Positions 8,656-17,885 of a stretch of DNA of 64,000 bases are shown here, in pieces. The notes beneath the pieces were generated by a model, which saw nothing but the letters and a program-made list of their open reading frames with translations, searched no databases and was not told where the DNA came from. Location of the stretch: positions 124,001-188,000 of the forward strand of contig NZ_OEQK01000007.1 of the NCBI RefSeq assembly GCF_900240405.1. Direction: 5' to 3'. Source of the stretch: Salirhabdus sp. Marseille-P4669. GTDB taxonomy: Bacteria; Bacillota; Bacilli; Bacillales; Alkalibacillaceae. A program made the position numbers and the translations under genes. Within the stretch, counting starts at the first letter, position 1. Each line of letters opens with the position of its first letter.

Positions 8656-8841
8656 TATGTTCACCTCTAAAATTAAGTCAAATACTATTTTAACGTAACT
8701 GTTTCGGGTTGAATATGAAAAAGTTTTTATAGTATGTGATTCGTTCTTTTAGAAATAATGTGATCCGATATTGAGAAGTTCGCTTCTAGATGCATAGTTT
8801 TCAAACCGTAGATAAAAATAAGAAAAAATTGAAGAAAGGCT

Positions 8842-9708
8842 GTGAATAAAGTGAGAAGGCTCTCCTTTTTATTTGTGGCAATAACGTTACTATTCACGCT
8901 TTCTCTTCCGAATCAAATGCTAGCAAAGGAAGAAAAGGCCGAGGATAAAGCAGAAGAAAAGACAGAAAATGAGGAAGAAAACAAGAAGGAAAAGAAACCA
9001 AACAACGACATTCCTAGTCATGTACTAAACATTTCTAAAGAGAATACCTATCCAAATACGACTAGAGACCAAACTGTACTAGAACCAAATGAACTTGCTG
9101 AAGAACTGATTGAGAGCGCAGATGAGGAAATTACGAATCCAGAACTAATTAAAATGTTGAATGAGTCTACCTTAAAACCATCGAAGCTTGCATTTGGTTA
9201 TCGTGGGGAAATCTATTTAGGATATTGGCCAATTCACTATAAATCGAAAGAATCCAATGTGAACTGGGAATACCAGCAAATTAATACAAACATATCTAAT
9301 AACTTAGGTGGTACAGAAAAAGCTACGCTTAATTATGTACAAGAATCGGAAAAACGCATAAAAGGTGGCTTAACATCAAAAACAGAAAAAGCTTCGGATG
9401 TTATGAAAATGATGTTACTAAGTGCACAGGACAAGACGGACTTACCATTAGCTTTTGAAACGGTTTTTGGTAGTGGTACGAAAAAGACACAAACGTACGG
9501 TGTACCACCGAAAAAGGTAGGTTATTTATATTCTTATGCACCAGCGTTAAATGAAAAAGGTGTTGTTACCTTTGGAGAGGTTTATCTAGTACTAAAAGGA
9601 TCCAAAAAGTCCTTAGAGGTTAAAAATGTTACGAAACAAGGCATAGGGGCTTGGATTCCGATTCAGGATCATGTATCCTTCTCGTTCCAGCTGAAAAATA
9701 CACCTTAA
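8842..9708 (+). CDS. yfkD: YfkD-family exported protein
   Basis: A 288-residue secreted protein of unknown function, recognised as YfkD-like. It has an N-terminal signal peptide (hydrophobic core near residues 7-24, then NQMLA before a Lys/Glu-rich linker, residues 30-55). The following domain has IPSHVLNISKENTYPNT and GYRGEIYLGYWPI, typical of the family. GTG 8842 is used as start, with GAAAGG just before it; GTG 8851 is an alternative. It converges with the mechanosensitive channel gene, as yfkD and yfkC neighbour each other in B. subtilis. Confidence 0.85.
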   Translation: MNKVRRLSFLFVAITLLFTLSLPNQMLAKEEKAEDKAEEKTENEEENKKEKKPNNDIPSHVLNISKENTYPNTTRDQTVLEPNELAEELIESADEEITNPELIKMLNESTLKPSKLAFGYRGEIYLGYWPIHYKSKESNVNWEYQQINTNISNNLGGTEKATLNYVQESEKRIKGGLTSKTEKASDVMKMMLLSAQDKTDLPLAFETVFGSGTKKTQTYGVPPKKVGYLYSYAPALNEKGVVTFGEVYLVLKGSKKSLEVKNVTKQGIGAWIPIQDHVSFSFQLKNTP

Positions 9709-9719
9709 TGGAAATAATT

Positions 9720-9749
9720 CACCATATCCTTTAAGGACTGGATATGGTG
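9720..9749. terminator. Bidirectional hairpin between yfkD and yfkC
   Basis: CACCATATCC, a 10-base loop and GGATATGGTG form a perfect 10-bp stem. It overlaps the last codons of the channel gene. Flanking T runs are poor, so termination efficiency is uncertain. Confidence 0.6.
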
Positions 9750-10597
9750 GATTTCATTCCTATTTGTTGCATCGCCATTTCGATGTTATGTTCAAATAAA
9801 GTTCTAGCAATAATATACCGTGCTTCTTTGACGGCCGAAAAATAATCGTTGTCTCGAACAACACCGATAATGGTAAACGTATATCCGCGGTATTGATTGT
9901 TCAAGGACGTCATTCCATATAATTGATACGCTTCAATTGGTGAATGCGAATCGTCTGTTTTTAAATAACAACCGATTTCATTGTTCAGCCGTTTGCAGGC
10001 AATATTTAATACCTCTTGAACCTTGCTTGGGTCTTCAGAAAAGCTTGTTGTAACATGCTCAACGATTCGCATATGTTCCTTATTATAATTTTGAATCGTT
10101 TGGATTTGGCCGTTATTAATGATAATTAATTTACCGTTCCACTCTCTTAACATTAAAGAACGAAGCCCGATCGCTTCAACGGTTCCTGTAAAAGCTTGAT
10201 TGATAGTCACGAAATCTCCTTTCATCAACTGCTTTTCATAAAGTAACAAAAGACCTGATAGGGTGTCGGACACAATGCTTTTGGCACCAAAACCAACAAT
10301 AATACTTAAGATACCTGCTCCAGCTAATAGCTGACCAACATGTACACCAAAGGAGATAAGAATAAAGATTAGATAGCCAAACAGAGCGGCATAATGAATA
10401 AGCGAACGAATCATAGATAGTAACGTTTTTTCAATCTGTTTATCAATAAAATTAGTTCGTTTAAAAAAGATCGTTAGAAGACGATTGACGAGTTTTGCCA
10501 GCGAAAAAGTAAGGATAGCTCCTAAGATAAGCATAAGGAAAGTATTTTGATAAATGATTTCCCAAAAGCCACTTATTTCGTTTAACATAGAAGACAT
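9731..10597 (-). CDS. yfkC: MscS-family mechanosensitive ion channel, YfkC-like
   Basis: A 288-residue small-conductance mechanosensitive channel protein that would release solutes on hypo-osmotic shock. Three membrane segments are followed by the pore-lining helix region LLAGAGILSIIVGFGAKSIV (near residues 90-110), then the beta domain start DTLSGLLLLYEKQLMKGDFV and GTVEAIGLRSLMLREWNGKL, all typical of MscS. The cytoplasmic C-terminal part is usual in length. Start ATG has GGGAGG upstream on the minus strand. Confidence 0.88.
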   Translation of the reverse strand: MSSMLNEISGFWEIIYQNTFLMLILGAILTFSLAKLVNRLLTIFFKRTNFIDKQIEKTLLSMIRSLIHYAALFGYLIFILISFGVHVGQLLAGAGILSIIVGFGAKSIVSDTLSGLLLLYEKQLMKGDFVTINQAFTGTVEAIGLRSLMLREWNGKLIIINNGQIQTIQNYNKEHMRIVEHVTTSFSEDPSKVQEVLNIACKRLNNEIGCYLKTDDSHSPIEAYQLYGMTSLNNQYRGYTFTIIGVVRDNDYFSAVKEARYIIARTLFEHNIEMAMQQIGMKSTISSP

Positions 10598-10674
10598 GTC
10601 TATTCCTCCCTTAGTATCTCCTTGGTGTTGGATGACACATACGTTGTAGCAGGAAAGGAAGAGTGAACACCATT

Positions 10675-10827
10675 ATGAGTGAACAAGAAGATAAAATTGC
10701 AAAACTAAGAAAACGTTTGGAAGAAGTAATGACTAGAATTGAAGGGATATCTCCTGATCAAATGACTGTAGAGGACATTGATCATTTTATTCACTTATTA
10801 GATGAATTAGAAGAGAAATGCCGATAA
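10675..10827 (+). CDS. SE1561-family small protein (50 aa)
   Basis: A 50-residue acidic, helical protein (MSEQEDKIAKLRKRLEEVM to LLDELEEKCR), too short for many ORF callers. It matches what I recall of the SE1561 family of conserved small Firmicutes proteins, function unknown. AGGAAAGGAAG lies upstream. GTG 10663, four codons earlier in frame, sits at a tighter spacing and may be the true start. It is divergent from the MscS gene. Confidence 0.75.
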   Translation: MSEQEDKIAKLRKRLEEVMTRIEGISPDQMTVEDIDHFIHLLDELEEKCR

Positions 10828-10947
10828 TTCTTAATTCAAGCAATTATTAAAAATTTCCCTTTATGGTTGCAATTTTAACTGTAATCCTTTATCATATTAA
10901 ATCATTACCATATTAGAGAAATAAAACATGATTTAGGGGGGAATTGT

Positions 10948-12246
10948 ATGGCTATGGCCGTTATTATATCTGTACTTTTGATGATGATTTTAAGCTTATT
11001 ACGAGTAAATGTGATGATTTCCATCATAATTGCAACAGTTGTTGCTGGATTTATTGCAGGAGAATCCTTAACAGACACGATAACACTTATGGTTGAAGGG
11101 ATGTCTGCTGGAGGGAATACTGCCTTAAGTTATGTATTACTCGGTGCATTTGCTGTTGCGATTACGTATTCCGGGATTACTTCCATCTTGGTTAGGTCAC
11201 TGCTGAAGGTAATTGAAGGTAAAAGAAGTGTGATGCTGCTCATTATCGCTGCTGTTGCTTCTTTATCTCAAAATGTAATTCCCGTACACATTGCTTTTAT
11301 TCCAATTTTAATTCCACCATTACTGGGATTATTTGACAAAATGAACATTGATCGCCGAGGTGTTGCCACTGCTTTAACATTTGGCTTAAAAGCACCATAT
11401 GTGATGATTCCCGTTGGCTTCGGTTATATCTTTCAAGAAATCATTATGACAAATATGAATGATAATGGAATATCGTTAGGAATTTATGATGTTACAAAAG
11501 CAATGCTTCTTCCAGGTTTAGGGATGATTGTTGGTTTGCTGATTGCGATTTTCTTTAGTTACCGTAAGGATCGAATCTATGAAACTACCAACAAACAAGA
11601 AATTGATCTTGAAACGGAAAATATAACGTTTGAGAAGAAACATGCTTTTACCATAATTGCAATAGTGGCTGCTTTAGTCGTTCAAATATTCACAGAGAAC
11701 TTAATTTTATCTGCTTTAACTGGTTTATTCTTAATGTTTCTATTTTTTGTTGTACCCTTTAAGAAAGGGGAAGAGGTCGTTAGTGAAGGTATGAAAATGA
11801 TGGCAATGATTGCCTTTATTATGCTTGTTGCCAATGGCTTTGCCAATGTATTAAAAACGACAGGATCTGTTGAAGCATTAGTGGAAGCTACATCTGGAAT
11901 TTTAGGAGATAACAAAGCGATTATTGCGTTTGTGTTATTGCTTGTAGGTTTAATTGTTACGATGGGAATTGGAACTTCTTTCGGTACGATTCCAATATTA
12001 GCTGCATTGTATGTACCGCTTGCTAGTGCTGCTGGTTTCTCACCACTTGCGATTGCAGCTTTAATTGGTACAGCTGGTGCATTAGGGGATGCTGGCTCAC
12101 CTGCTTCAGACAGTACATTAGGACCTACATCTGGTTTGAATGCAGATGGGAAGCATAATCACATTTGGGATACATGTGTACCAACCTTTATCCACTTTAA
12201 CATCCCGTTATTTATCTTTGGATGGGTTGCATCTTTAATCTTATAA
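10948..12246 (+). CDS. Na+/H+ antiporter-family permease (YuiF-like)
   Basis: A 432-residue membrane protein of about eleven segments, annotated in relatives as Na+/H+ antiporter family or amino acid permease (YuiF-like). Seen: N-terminal LLRVNVMISIIIATVVAGFIAG, central HIAFIPILIPPLL, and a conserved C-terminal part GIGTSFGTIPILAALYVPLA followed by GDAGSPASDSTLGPTSGLNADG. GGGGGGAA lies before the start. The next gene is hisD, 59 bases on, with only a weak hairpin between. YuiF relatives have been predicted to carry histidine, so a link to histidine is plausible but inferred. The ~120-base leader is too short for a T-box and none was seen. Confidence 0.78.
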   Translation: MAMAVIISVLLMMILSLLRVNVMISIIIATVVAGFIAGESLTDTITLMVEGMSAGGNTALSYVLLGAFAVAITYSGITSILVRSLLKVIEGKRSVMLLIIAAVASLSQNVIPVHIAFIPILIPPLLGLFDKMNIDRRGVATALTFGLKAPYVMIPVGFGYIFQEIIMTNMNDNGISLGIYDVTKAMLLPGLGMIVGLLIAIFFSYRKDRIYETTNKQEIDLETENITFEKKHAFTIIAIVAALVVQIFTENLILSALTGLFLMFLFFVVPFKKGEEVVSEGMKMMAMIAFIMLVANGFANVLKTTGSVEALVEATSGILGDNKAIIAFVLLLVGLIVTMGIGTSFGTIPILAALYVPLASAAGFSPLAIAALIGTAGALGDAGSPASDSTLGPTSGLNADGKHNHIWDTCVPTFIHFNIPLFIFGWVASLIL

Positions 12247-12257
12247 ATTGTACATCG

Positions 12258-12288
12258 AATGAGTAGGGGGCTTCCTCTACTCATTTTC
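12258..12288 (+). terminator. Weak hairpin between permease and hisD
   Basis: AATGAGTAG, an 11-base G/C-rich loop and CTACTCATT form a 9-bp stem followed only by TTTC. Possible partial terminator; readthrough to hisD is likely. Confidence 0.45.
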
Positions 12289-12305
12289 AGGAAGGGGAGA
12301 ATAAA

Positions 12306-13574
12306 ATGAAACAATTTCAAGGGGACGATGTAAAAATAGCAAGAACCATTTTTGATAATGGCGAGGAATATTATAGTGCTGTGAATGCTATTTTAGCGAA
12401 CGTGCGGACAGCAGGAGATCAAGCCTTATTCGAATATACGAAAAGGTTTGACCGTGTAGAGCTTCAGGATTTGCTCGTGAAAAAAGAGGAAGTAGAGGAA
12501 GCCTATACCCTTGTATCGAAAGAATGGCTCGTGGCAATCAAGCAAGCGATTGAGAACATCATGCGATTTCATGAAAAGCAATTAAAACAGAGTTGGATTG
12601 ATACAAGTGAAAATGGAACCATATTAGGACAATTAATTCGACCACTAGCTCGTGTTGGGATATATGTGCCTGGTGGAAGAGCGGCCTATCCTTCCTCTGT
12701 TATTATGAATGCTGCCCCAGCTAAAGTTGCAGGTGTAGAGGAGATTGTGATGGTTACGCCTCCAAATGAGGATGGAAAAGTGAACCCTGGTGTTCTCGTT
12801 GCTGCAGATCAATTAGGAATTGAAGCGGTTTATAAGGTTGGGGGTGCTCAGGCAATCGGTGCTTTAGCCTATGGTACTGAAACGATACGGAAGGTAGATA
12901 AAATAACAGGACCTGGTAATATTTATGTTGCCTTAGCCAAAAAAGAGGTTTTTGGGTTAGTGGATATTGATATGATTGCAGGCCCTAGTGAAATTGTTGT
13001 ACTAGCAGATAAAACAGCAAACCCAGCCTATGTTGCTGCAGACCTCTTATCTCAGGCAGAGCACGATCCACTATCAGCTGCTGTTCTAATTACAGATTCC
13101 AATCAGCTAGCTGAAGAAGTTCAAGAAGAATTGCAACAGCAGCTACAAGTTTTAGAAAGAAAATCAATTGCTACCGAATCCCTTCAAAACAATGGTGCTA
13201 TTTATGTCGTGTCCAATTTGCAGAAGGGAATAGACATGATTAACGATTATGCACCGGAGCACCTAGAAATAATGGTTAAGGATGCTTTTTCGTATATTGG
13301 TAAAATAAAAAATGCTGGCGCGATTTTTATTGGCGAAAACAGTGCAGAGGTTGTAGGAGACTATTTTGCTGGTCCAAATCATATTCTCCCAACTGGTGGG
13401 ACAGCTAAGTTTTCATCCCCTTTACATGTTGATGACTTTTTAAAGAAAACGAGTTTGATATCCTATAGTAAAACCGATTTACGTGCCAATGCAGAGGCGA
13501 TTCAAGCGTTAGCAAACTTTGAGGAACTTCAAGGACATGCCAATGCGATAAGGGTTCGAGTTAAGAAAGATTAA
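12306..13574 (+). CDS. hisD: Histidinol dehydrogenase
   Basis: Catalyses the last two NAD-dependent oxidations of histidine synthesis (L-histidinol to L-histidine) as a zinc enzyme. The 422-residue length is usual. Family signatures are present: VGIYVPGGRAAYPSSVIMNA, VGGAQAIGALAYGT, the zinc/active-site stretch LLSQAEHDPLSAAV, the catalytic Glu-His in APEHLEI, DYFAGPNHILPT, and the late His in LQGHANA. GGAAGGGGAG precedes the start. No other his genes are in the window, which is unusual because hisD normally sits in a his operon. Its neighbour is a permease that may carry histidine. Confidence 0.95.
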   Translation: MKQFQGDDVKIARTIFDNGEEYYSAVNAILANVRTAGDQALFEYTKRFDRVELQDLLVKKEEVEEAYTLVSKEWLVAIKQAIENIMRFHEKQLKQSWIDTSENGTILGQLIRPLARVGIYVPGGRAAYPSSVIMNAAPAKVAGVEEIVMVTPPNEDGKVNPGVLVAADQLGIEAVYKVGGAQAIGALAYGTETIRKVDKITGPGNIYVALAKKEVFGLVDIDMIAGPSEIVVLADKTANPAYVAADLLSQAEHDPLSAAVLITDSNQLAEEVQEELQQQLQVLERKSIATESLQNNGAIYVVSNLQKGIDMINDYAPEHLEIMVKDAFSYIGKIKNAGAIFIGENSAEVVGDYFAGPNHILPTGGTAKFSSPLHVDDFLKKTSLISYSKTDLRANAEAIQALANFEELQGHANAIRVRVKKD

Positions 13575-13635
13575 AAAAAGTGAATGTGTAGCTTGCTTCC
13601 TGCAAAAGATAGTAAAAAACAAAGCAGGTGAGTGC

Positions 13636-14421
13636 ATGCGTTTCACATATTTACTTTCGACAATCACATTCTTACTTGTAAGCCTTCTAATACCAGTTTC
13701 AACTGCTTCTGCTTTTGATCAAACCACATTTGGTTGGGGCTATAAGAAAAATAAAGAGCAGAACCCACCGGATGCTGGTGAATATGGTCCAATATTAGAT
13801 AAGTACAACAGCTTTTACGTAGATAAATCCGGAGAAAAAGTTGTGTATTTCACGTTTGATATGGGATATGAATCTGGATATACGGAGCAAATCTTAGACA
13901 TATTAAAAAAACAACAGGTTCCTGCAACCTTCTTTCTAGCAGGTCACTATTTCAATAGCGCACCGGAACTAGTAGAGAGAATGGTTGAAGAGGGTCATAA
14001 TATTGGCAATCACTCGTTTAACCATAAAGACTTTACAACCCTATCTGAGGAAAAGATTAAGGAAGAACTGGAAACGATTGAAGATAAGCTTTATGAAGTA
14101 ACCGGCATTAAACATACGCAATATGTTCGCCCACCACGTGGGGACTTTAGTGAACGAACATTAGAAATTACAGAAAAACTAGGATATACAACGGTGTTTT
14201 GGTCTTCGGCTTTTGTAGACTGGGGTACGGAGAAAGGCACCGATACCGCGTTTCGGAGTATTATTGAACACATTCACCCCGGAGCTATCATTTTACTTCA
14301 CTCCACTCAAAGTAATGCAGACGCTTTAGAACCACTTATCGACGAACTGCGGAAGCGGGGCTATGTGTTCAAAAGCTTAGACTATCTACTATGGAAAGAA
14401 ACACTGCCATTTACATTCTAG
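13636..14421 (+). CDS. pdaA: Peptidoglycan muramic acid N-deacetylase (delta-lactam synthesis), PdaA
   Basis: Removes the acetyl group from muramic acid to allow muramic delta-lactam formation in the spore cortex, which germination lytic enzymes recognise. The 261-residue protein has a signal peptide (core near residues 4-20, cut near STASA) and a NodB polysaccharide deacetylase domain. The first motif reads TFDMGYESGYT rather than TFDDG, as in PdaA. The metal-binding HSFNH follows, then YVRPPRGDFS and the terminal motif IILLHS. AGGTGAG precedes the start. It is evidence that the organism forms spores; in B. subtilis the homologue YfjS is near yfjP and yfjO, as here. Confidence 0.9.
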   Translation: MRFTYLLSTITFLLVSLLIPVSTASAFDQTTFGWGYKKNKEQNPPDAGEYGPILDKYNSFYVDKSGEKVVYFTFDMGYESGYTEQILDILKKQQVPATFFLAGHYFNSAPELVERMVEEGHNIGNHSFNHKDFTTLSEEKIKEELETIEDKLYEVTGIKHTQYVRPPRGDFSERTLEITEKLGYTTVFWSSAFVDWGTEKGTDTAFRSIIEHIHPGAIILLHSTQSNADALEPLIDELRKRGYVFKSLDYLLWKETLPFTF

Positions 14422-14439
14422 AGAATTTGTCAATTCAGG

Positions 14440-14498
14440 AAAACCCAAACCATAAACAATACTCTGTCACGAGTAATTGTATTGGTATGGGTTTTCGT
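14440..14498 (+). terminator. Terminator after pdaA
   Basis: AAAACCC(AA)ACCATA and ACAATAC pair with GTATTG and (TATG)GGGTTTT across a 16-base loop, followed by a T-rich tail. Confidence 0.65.
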
Positions 14499-14534
14499 TT
14501 TATGTTTTCTTTAGAGATTTCATTACTATAATTG

Positions 14535-14543
14535 TGCTACAAT
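14535..14543 (+). promoter_or_regulatory. Extended -10 promoter of the glycosylase gene
   Basis: TGCTACAAT is a TGn-extended -10. Transcription would begin near 14550, downstream of the longest possible ORF start (ATG 14542), which supports the GTG start at 14575. A second -10 (TATAAT) lies at 14527-14532. No good -35 is visible. Confidence 0.45.
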
Positions 14544-14574
14544 GAAGGGTATCAAAGGGAAGGGGAGAAGGAAT

Positions 14575-15444
14575 GTGTGGAAGGAAATCATTACGTTAGA
14601 TGGCATGTTTGATTTTGATTACTCCCTAAGTCGGTTAAGCTTTGATCCTTTAATCAAAGTAAATCAGCAGGATAGAACGGTTTACGTACCTGTAAAGCTT
14701 ATGGAGGAGGATAAGCATATCGTAAAAATACAAGCACTTGGCACAACGGAAAGGCCAAAATTTGCTTTAGAAGGCGAAAATGAAGAGCAGGAGACTTTAG
14801 TACATAAAATTAAAGAAATATTTCAATGGGACAAACCGTTAGAAGCGATACAACATCATTTCCAAAAGACGGAATTAGCTCCTTTGTTTCGTAAATATCC
14901 GGGAACACCGATTGTGAAGGATTTCGGATACTACGAAGCTTTAATGAAGACCATTATCCATCAACAGCTTAATATGAAATTTGCCTACACATTATCTACT
15001 AGATTTGTTCAAAAGTATGGAGAAGAAGTAGATGGCGTATGGTTTTACCCAAGTCCAGATGTAGTAGCAGACATACCATATGAAGATTTGCGGGAGCTTC
15101 AATTTAGTCAACGAAAAGCAGAATACATAATTGATACATCAAGAGCGATTGTGGAAGGTAAACTAAATTTAAATGAACTTGCTTCCAAAAGTGATGATGA
15201 GGTTATTCAAAGCCTTGTAAAAATTCGTGGCATCGGTCATTGGACAGCTGAAAATTGGCTGTTATTTGGTGTTGGACGGAATAACTTATTGCCTGCAGCG
15301 GATATAGGAATACAAAATGCATTGAAAAAATTTTTACACTTGGAGAGTAAGCCACATAAAGATGATATTTACAAAATGGGAGAAGCATGGTCTCCTTATC
15401 GAAGTTATGCATCGATTGTACTGTGGAGAAGTATTGAAGGATAG
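14575..15444 (+). CDS. DNA-3-methyladenine glycosylase (AlkA/YfjP-like)
   Basis: A 289-residue base-excision repair glycosylase that removes alkylated purines. The N-terminal half is the AlkA-type domain. The C-terminal half carries the helix-hairpin-helix [19 protein letters not shown] followed by PAADIG, whose Asp is the catalytic residue of the HhH-GPD superfamily. GTG 14575 is chosen because AGGGGAGAAGGA lies just upstream and the -10 at 14538 would leave the longer ATG 14542 form untranslated. It is followed by the methyltransferase gene 8 bases on, the same order as yfjP-yfjO in B. subtilis. Confidence 0.88.
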   Translation: MWKEIITLDGMFDFDYSLSRLSFDPLIKVNQQDRTVYVPVKLMEEDKHIVKIQALGTTERPKFALEGENEEQETLVHKIKEIFQWDKPLEAIQHHFQKTELAPLFRKYPGTPIVKDFGYYEALMKTIIHQQLNMKFAYTLSTRFVQKYGEEVDGVWFYPSPDVVADIPYEDLRELQFSQRKAEYIIDTSRAIVEGKLNLNELASKSDDEVIQSLVKIRGIGHWTAENWLLFGVGRNNLLPAADIGIQNALKKFLHLESKPHKDDIYKMGEAWSPYRSYASIVLWRSIEG

Positions 15445-15452
15445 GTGGAAAT

Positions 15453-16844
15453 ATGGCGAGAACAAGGCAATCAACTCATGAAAAACAGAAAAGAAGTCAG
15501 GAAATACCATTAACGATCAAACGGATGGGAATTAATGGGGAAGGTATCGGCTATTTCAAGCGTAAAGCTGTGTTTGTTCAAGGGGCACTTCCCGGTGAAG
15601 AAGTAGTGGCAGTAGTGGAAAAGGAATATCCGAAATACATTCGGGCTGAACTGAAGAAAATACGAAAAAAATCCAATGACAGAATACAGCCACCTTGTGA
15701 CATTTATGAAGCATGTGGGGGATGTCAGCTTCAGCATTTACGATATGACAAACAGCTAGAGTTTAAGAGAGATTTGATCTTACAAGCTTTTGACCGATAT
15801 GTGAAGAAAAAAATAGATCCAGCAATCGTAAAATCTACTTTAGGTATGGAGCATCCTTGGGACTATCGTAATAAAAGTCAATTACAGGTCGGAATGTTAA
15901 AAGGGAATGTAATCGCAGGGATGTATGGACAAGGCTCCCATCGCCTAATTGATATTACGGGCTGCCTCGTTCAGCATCCAACAATCAATAAAGTTGCAGA
16001 GACAGTAAAAAATATTATTACAGACCTAAACATACCAATTTATGACGAGCGAAAGCATTCCGGTTTTATTCGTACCATCGTAACCCGCTTAGGTTTTGCT
16101 ACAGATGAAATACAGCTCGTACTCGTAACTGCAAAAAAAGAGTTCCCGAAAAAAGAGCTATTCGTAAAAGAAGTGCAGAAAAGACTTCCAAAAGTAACTT
16201 CTCTTATGCAAAATGTGAATGGGAAAAAAACATCGTTGATTTTCGGGGAAGAAACAAGGCATCTTTTTGGTGAAGAATACATGGAAGAGCGCCTGGAAGA
16301 CATCGGTTTTGAATTATCTGCAAGAGCCTTCTTCCAACTCAATCCCGCTCAAACGGTGAAGCTTTACAATGAGGTTAAACGTGTCGCAGCTCTTACTGGT
16401 GAAGAAAAAATAGTAGATGCCTATTGTGGTGTTGGTACGATTGGATTATGGCTTGCAGAGGGTGCGAAGGAAATAAGAGGTATTGAAATTATTGACGAAG
16501 CAGTCCAGGATGCGCGACGGAATGCCGAAAAGCAGGGTGTTTCTAATGCTAAATACGTAACTGGAAAAGCAGAGGAATGGTTACCAAAGTGGCAAAAGGA
16601 AGGATTCCAACCAGATATTATTGTAGTCGACCCGCCACGCACCGGCTTAGATCACACCTTTATTGAAACCGTGAAGAAAATCAAACCAAAGAAATTTATA
16701 TACGCCTCCTGTAATCCATCCACATTAGCGAAAGATATTGATGCCTTATCTAGTGTTTATGAAGTAAAGTCCATTCAGCCTGTGGATATGTTTCCACAAA
16801 CAAGTCAGGTGGAAAGTGTGACATTACTTACATTGAAAAAATAA
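15453..16844 (+). CDS. rlmD: 23S rRNA (uracil-C5)-methyltransferase, RlmD/RumA family
   Basis: Methylates uracil at C5 in 23S rRNA using S-adenosylmethionine. The 463-residue protein has an N-terminal TRAM RNA-binding domain (residues ~15-75), the iron-sulfur cysteines in [15 protein letters not shown] with the fourth Cys in ITGCLVQHP, a SAM-binding motif [13 protein letters not shown], the DPPRTGLD motif, and the catalytic cysteine in [12 protein letters not shown]. Bacilli often have two such genes; this one sits like YfjO of B. subtilis, so which uracil (747, 1939 or both) it modifies is not settled. Probably co-transcribed with the glycosylase gene. Confidence 0.9.
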   Translation: MARTRQSTHEKQKRSQEIPLTIKRMGINGEGIGYFKRKAVFVQGALPGEEVVAVVEKEYPKYIRAELKKIRKKSNDRIQPPCDIYEACGGCQLQHLRYDKQLEFKRDLILQAFDRYVKKKIDPAIVKSTLGMEHPWDYRNKSQLQVGMLKGNVIAGMYGQGSHRLIDITGCLVQHPTINKVAETVKNIITDLNIPIYDERKHSGFIRTIVTRLGFATDEIQLVLVTAKKEFPKKELFVKEVQKRLPKVTSLMQNVNGKKTSLIFGEETRHLFGEEYMEERLEDIGFELSARAFFQLNPAQTVKLYNEVKRVAALTGEEKIVDAYCGVGTIGLWLAEGAKEIRGIEIIDEAVQDARRNAEKQGVSNAKYVTGKAEEWLPKWQKEGFQPDIIVVDPPRTGLDHTFIETVKKIKPKKFIYASCNPSTLAKDIDALSSVYEVKSIQPVDMFPQTSQVESVTLLTLKK

Positions 16845-16875
16845 ACATTTCCAATTTTCAAATGTGATAAAAATC

Positions 16876-16914
16876 ATCCCAGTTTTTCCTTATTAGGAAG
16901 CTGGGACTTTTTAT
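16876..16914 (+). terminator. Terminator after the rRNA methyltransferase gene
   Basis: TCCCAG and CTGGGA arms, extended by CCT/AGG around a small loop, are followed by CTTTTTA. Confidence 0.7.
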
Positions 16915-17186
16915 ATAAAAACTAGGGGGCGAAAGAGAAAGCGTGAATAAGAAAAATTGGGCACGGCCGGCCACATAGGGATAGTCAATGAAAGTAATTT
17001 CCAATCAAATAGTTGATGTCCAATTGATAAGGATACGGATGAAGCCGCTAGAATCGATGGTCATTTTACCCTGTTTTTTAAAAAAATTAAGAGCTTAACC
17101 CTTATATATAATCGTATGTTTGGTTTGTGTCTGGATAAGTTAATTAATATATGAAATTATTGTAAAAGGGTAAGGAGTGAAAGGGA
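16915..17186. other. Intergenic stretch with possible decayed sequence
   Basis: No supportable gene. A GC-richer patch near 16960-16975 (GGCCGGCCACATAGGG) resembles one unit of the tandem repeat at 37.8 kb. The frame from 17017 to about 17155 is open and reads plausibly (DKDTDEAARIDGHF) but has no start. It may be remnant coding sequence, in keeping with the two broken genes downstream. Confidence 0.3.
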
Positions 17187-17654
17187 ATGACTTCCAAGAG
17201 GCACTTCGTATTTAATATTGCTTTAATATTGCTTCCTTGGTTTTCGATATTATTTTTAGGAAAGCAAAATGTAAAGCGTTTTTCACTAGCAGGACTAGTC
17301 GTTGTATTATGTGAAGTGATAACGCAAATAATTGGCCATAAACGTAAATGGTGGGTGTTTTATGACAGATCAGACTCATTTATAAGAGATTTACTTCCTT
17401 TTAGCGCCGGCCCATATTTGCCGATGTCCTTGTAGATGTTGAAATTGTCGTATGGTAATTTTAAAAAATTTCTGATGCTAAATGCAGTTGCAGATGGACT
17501 TTTTGCTTTCGTGGGAATTAAATTTCTAAAAAAATTTAAAATAGCTAATTTGTTTAGACTGAATGGAATTCAATTTTTTCTATATTTATTTTCTAAAGCA
17601 TTTTTATTATACGGTGTTCAAGAATTTATTGAGAGTAAAAGTGCTTCAAAGTAA
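17187..17654 (+). pseudogene. CBO0543-type/unknown membrane protein split by an in-frame TAG
   Basis: Two open stretches lie in one frame, 17187-17432 and 17436-17654, separated only by a TAG codon at 17433-17435. Read through, they give one ~155-residue hydrophobic protein with about four membrane segments, a sensible N-terminus (AAGGAGTGAAAGGGA before ATG) and continuous hydrophobicity across the stop. From memory, relatives in Bacillaceae have a Trp near this point, before a LTYGNF-like motif (here LKLSYGNF). That would make the change TGG to TAG. The family name is uncertain and the function unknown. The second half has an ATG directly after the stop but no ribosome site. Confidence 0.65.
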
Positions 17655-17885
17655 ATGATATTACAACGAACAAAGAAAGAATGCTTATAAAAGCCTTTAC
17701 ACGTGGTAAAGGCTTCTTTTTATACCCATTTACAATCCCGAAATATATCTTTATCTTTTCTTAACGTGGCGTTAACCAAACATGTTGTTTCCTTTTATAT
17801 ACTTAGCTTCTAAGAGAGAGTGTTCAAGGTTCCATAAAGAGAAAGATGTGGGTAAGAGAGAAAAACGATATTTTTTGGGGGTGTC

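Noticed and set aside
10828-10947. T-box or other riboswitch before the permease
   Set aside because: Only ~120 bases, no T-box motif or matching stem-loops seen.
16988-17098. 36-codon ORF (MKVISNQIVDVQLIRIRM)
   Set aside because: No ribosome site and no recognisable product; another frame of the same stretch reads at least as well, so it is treated as remnant sequence.
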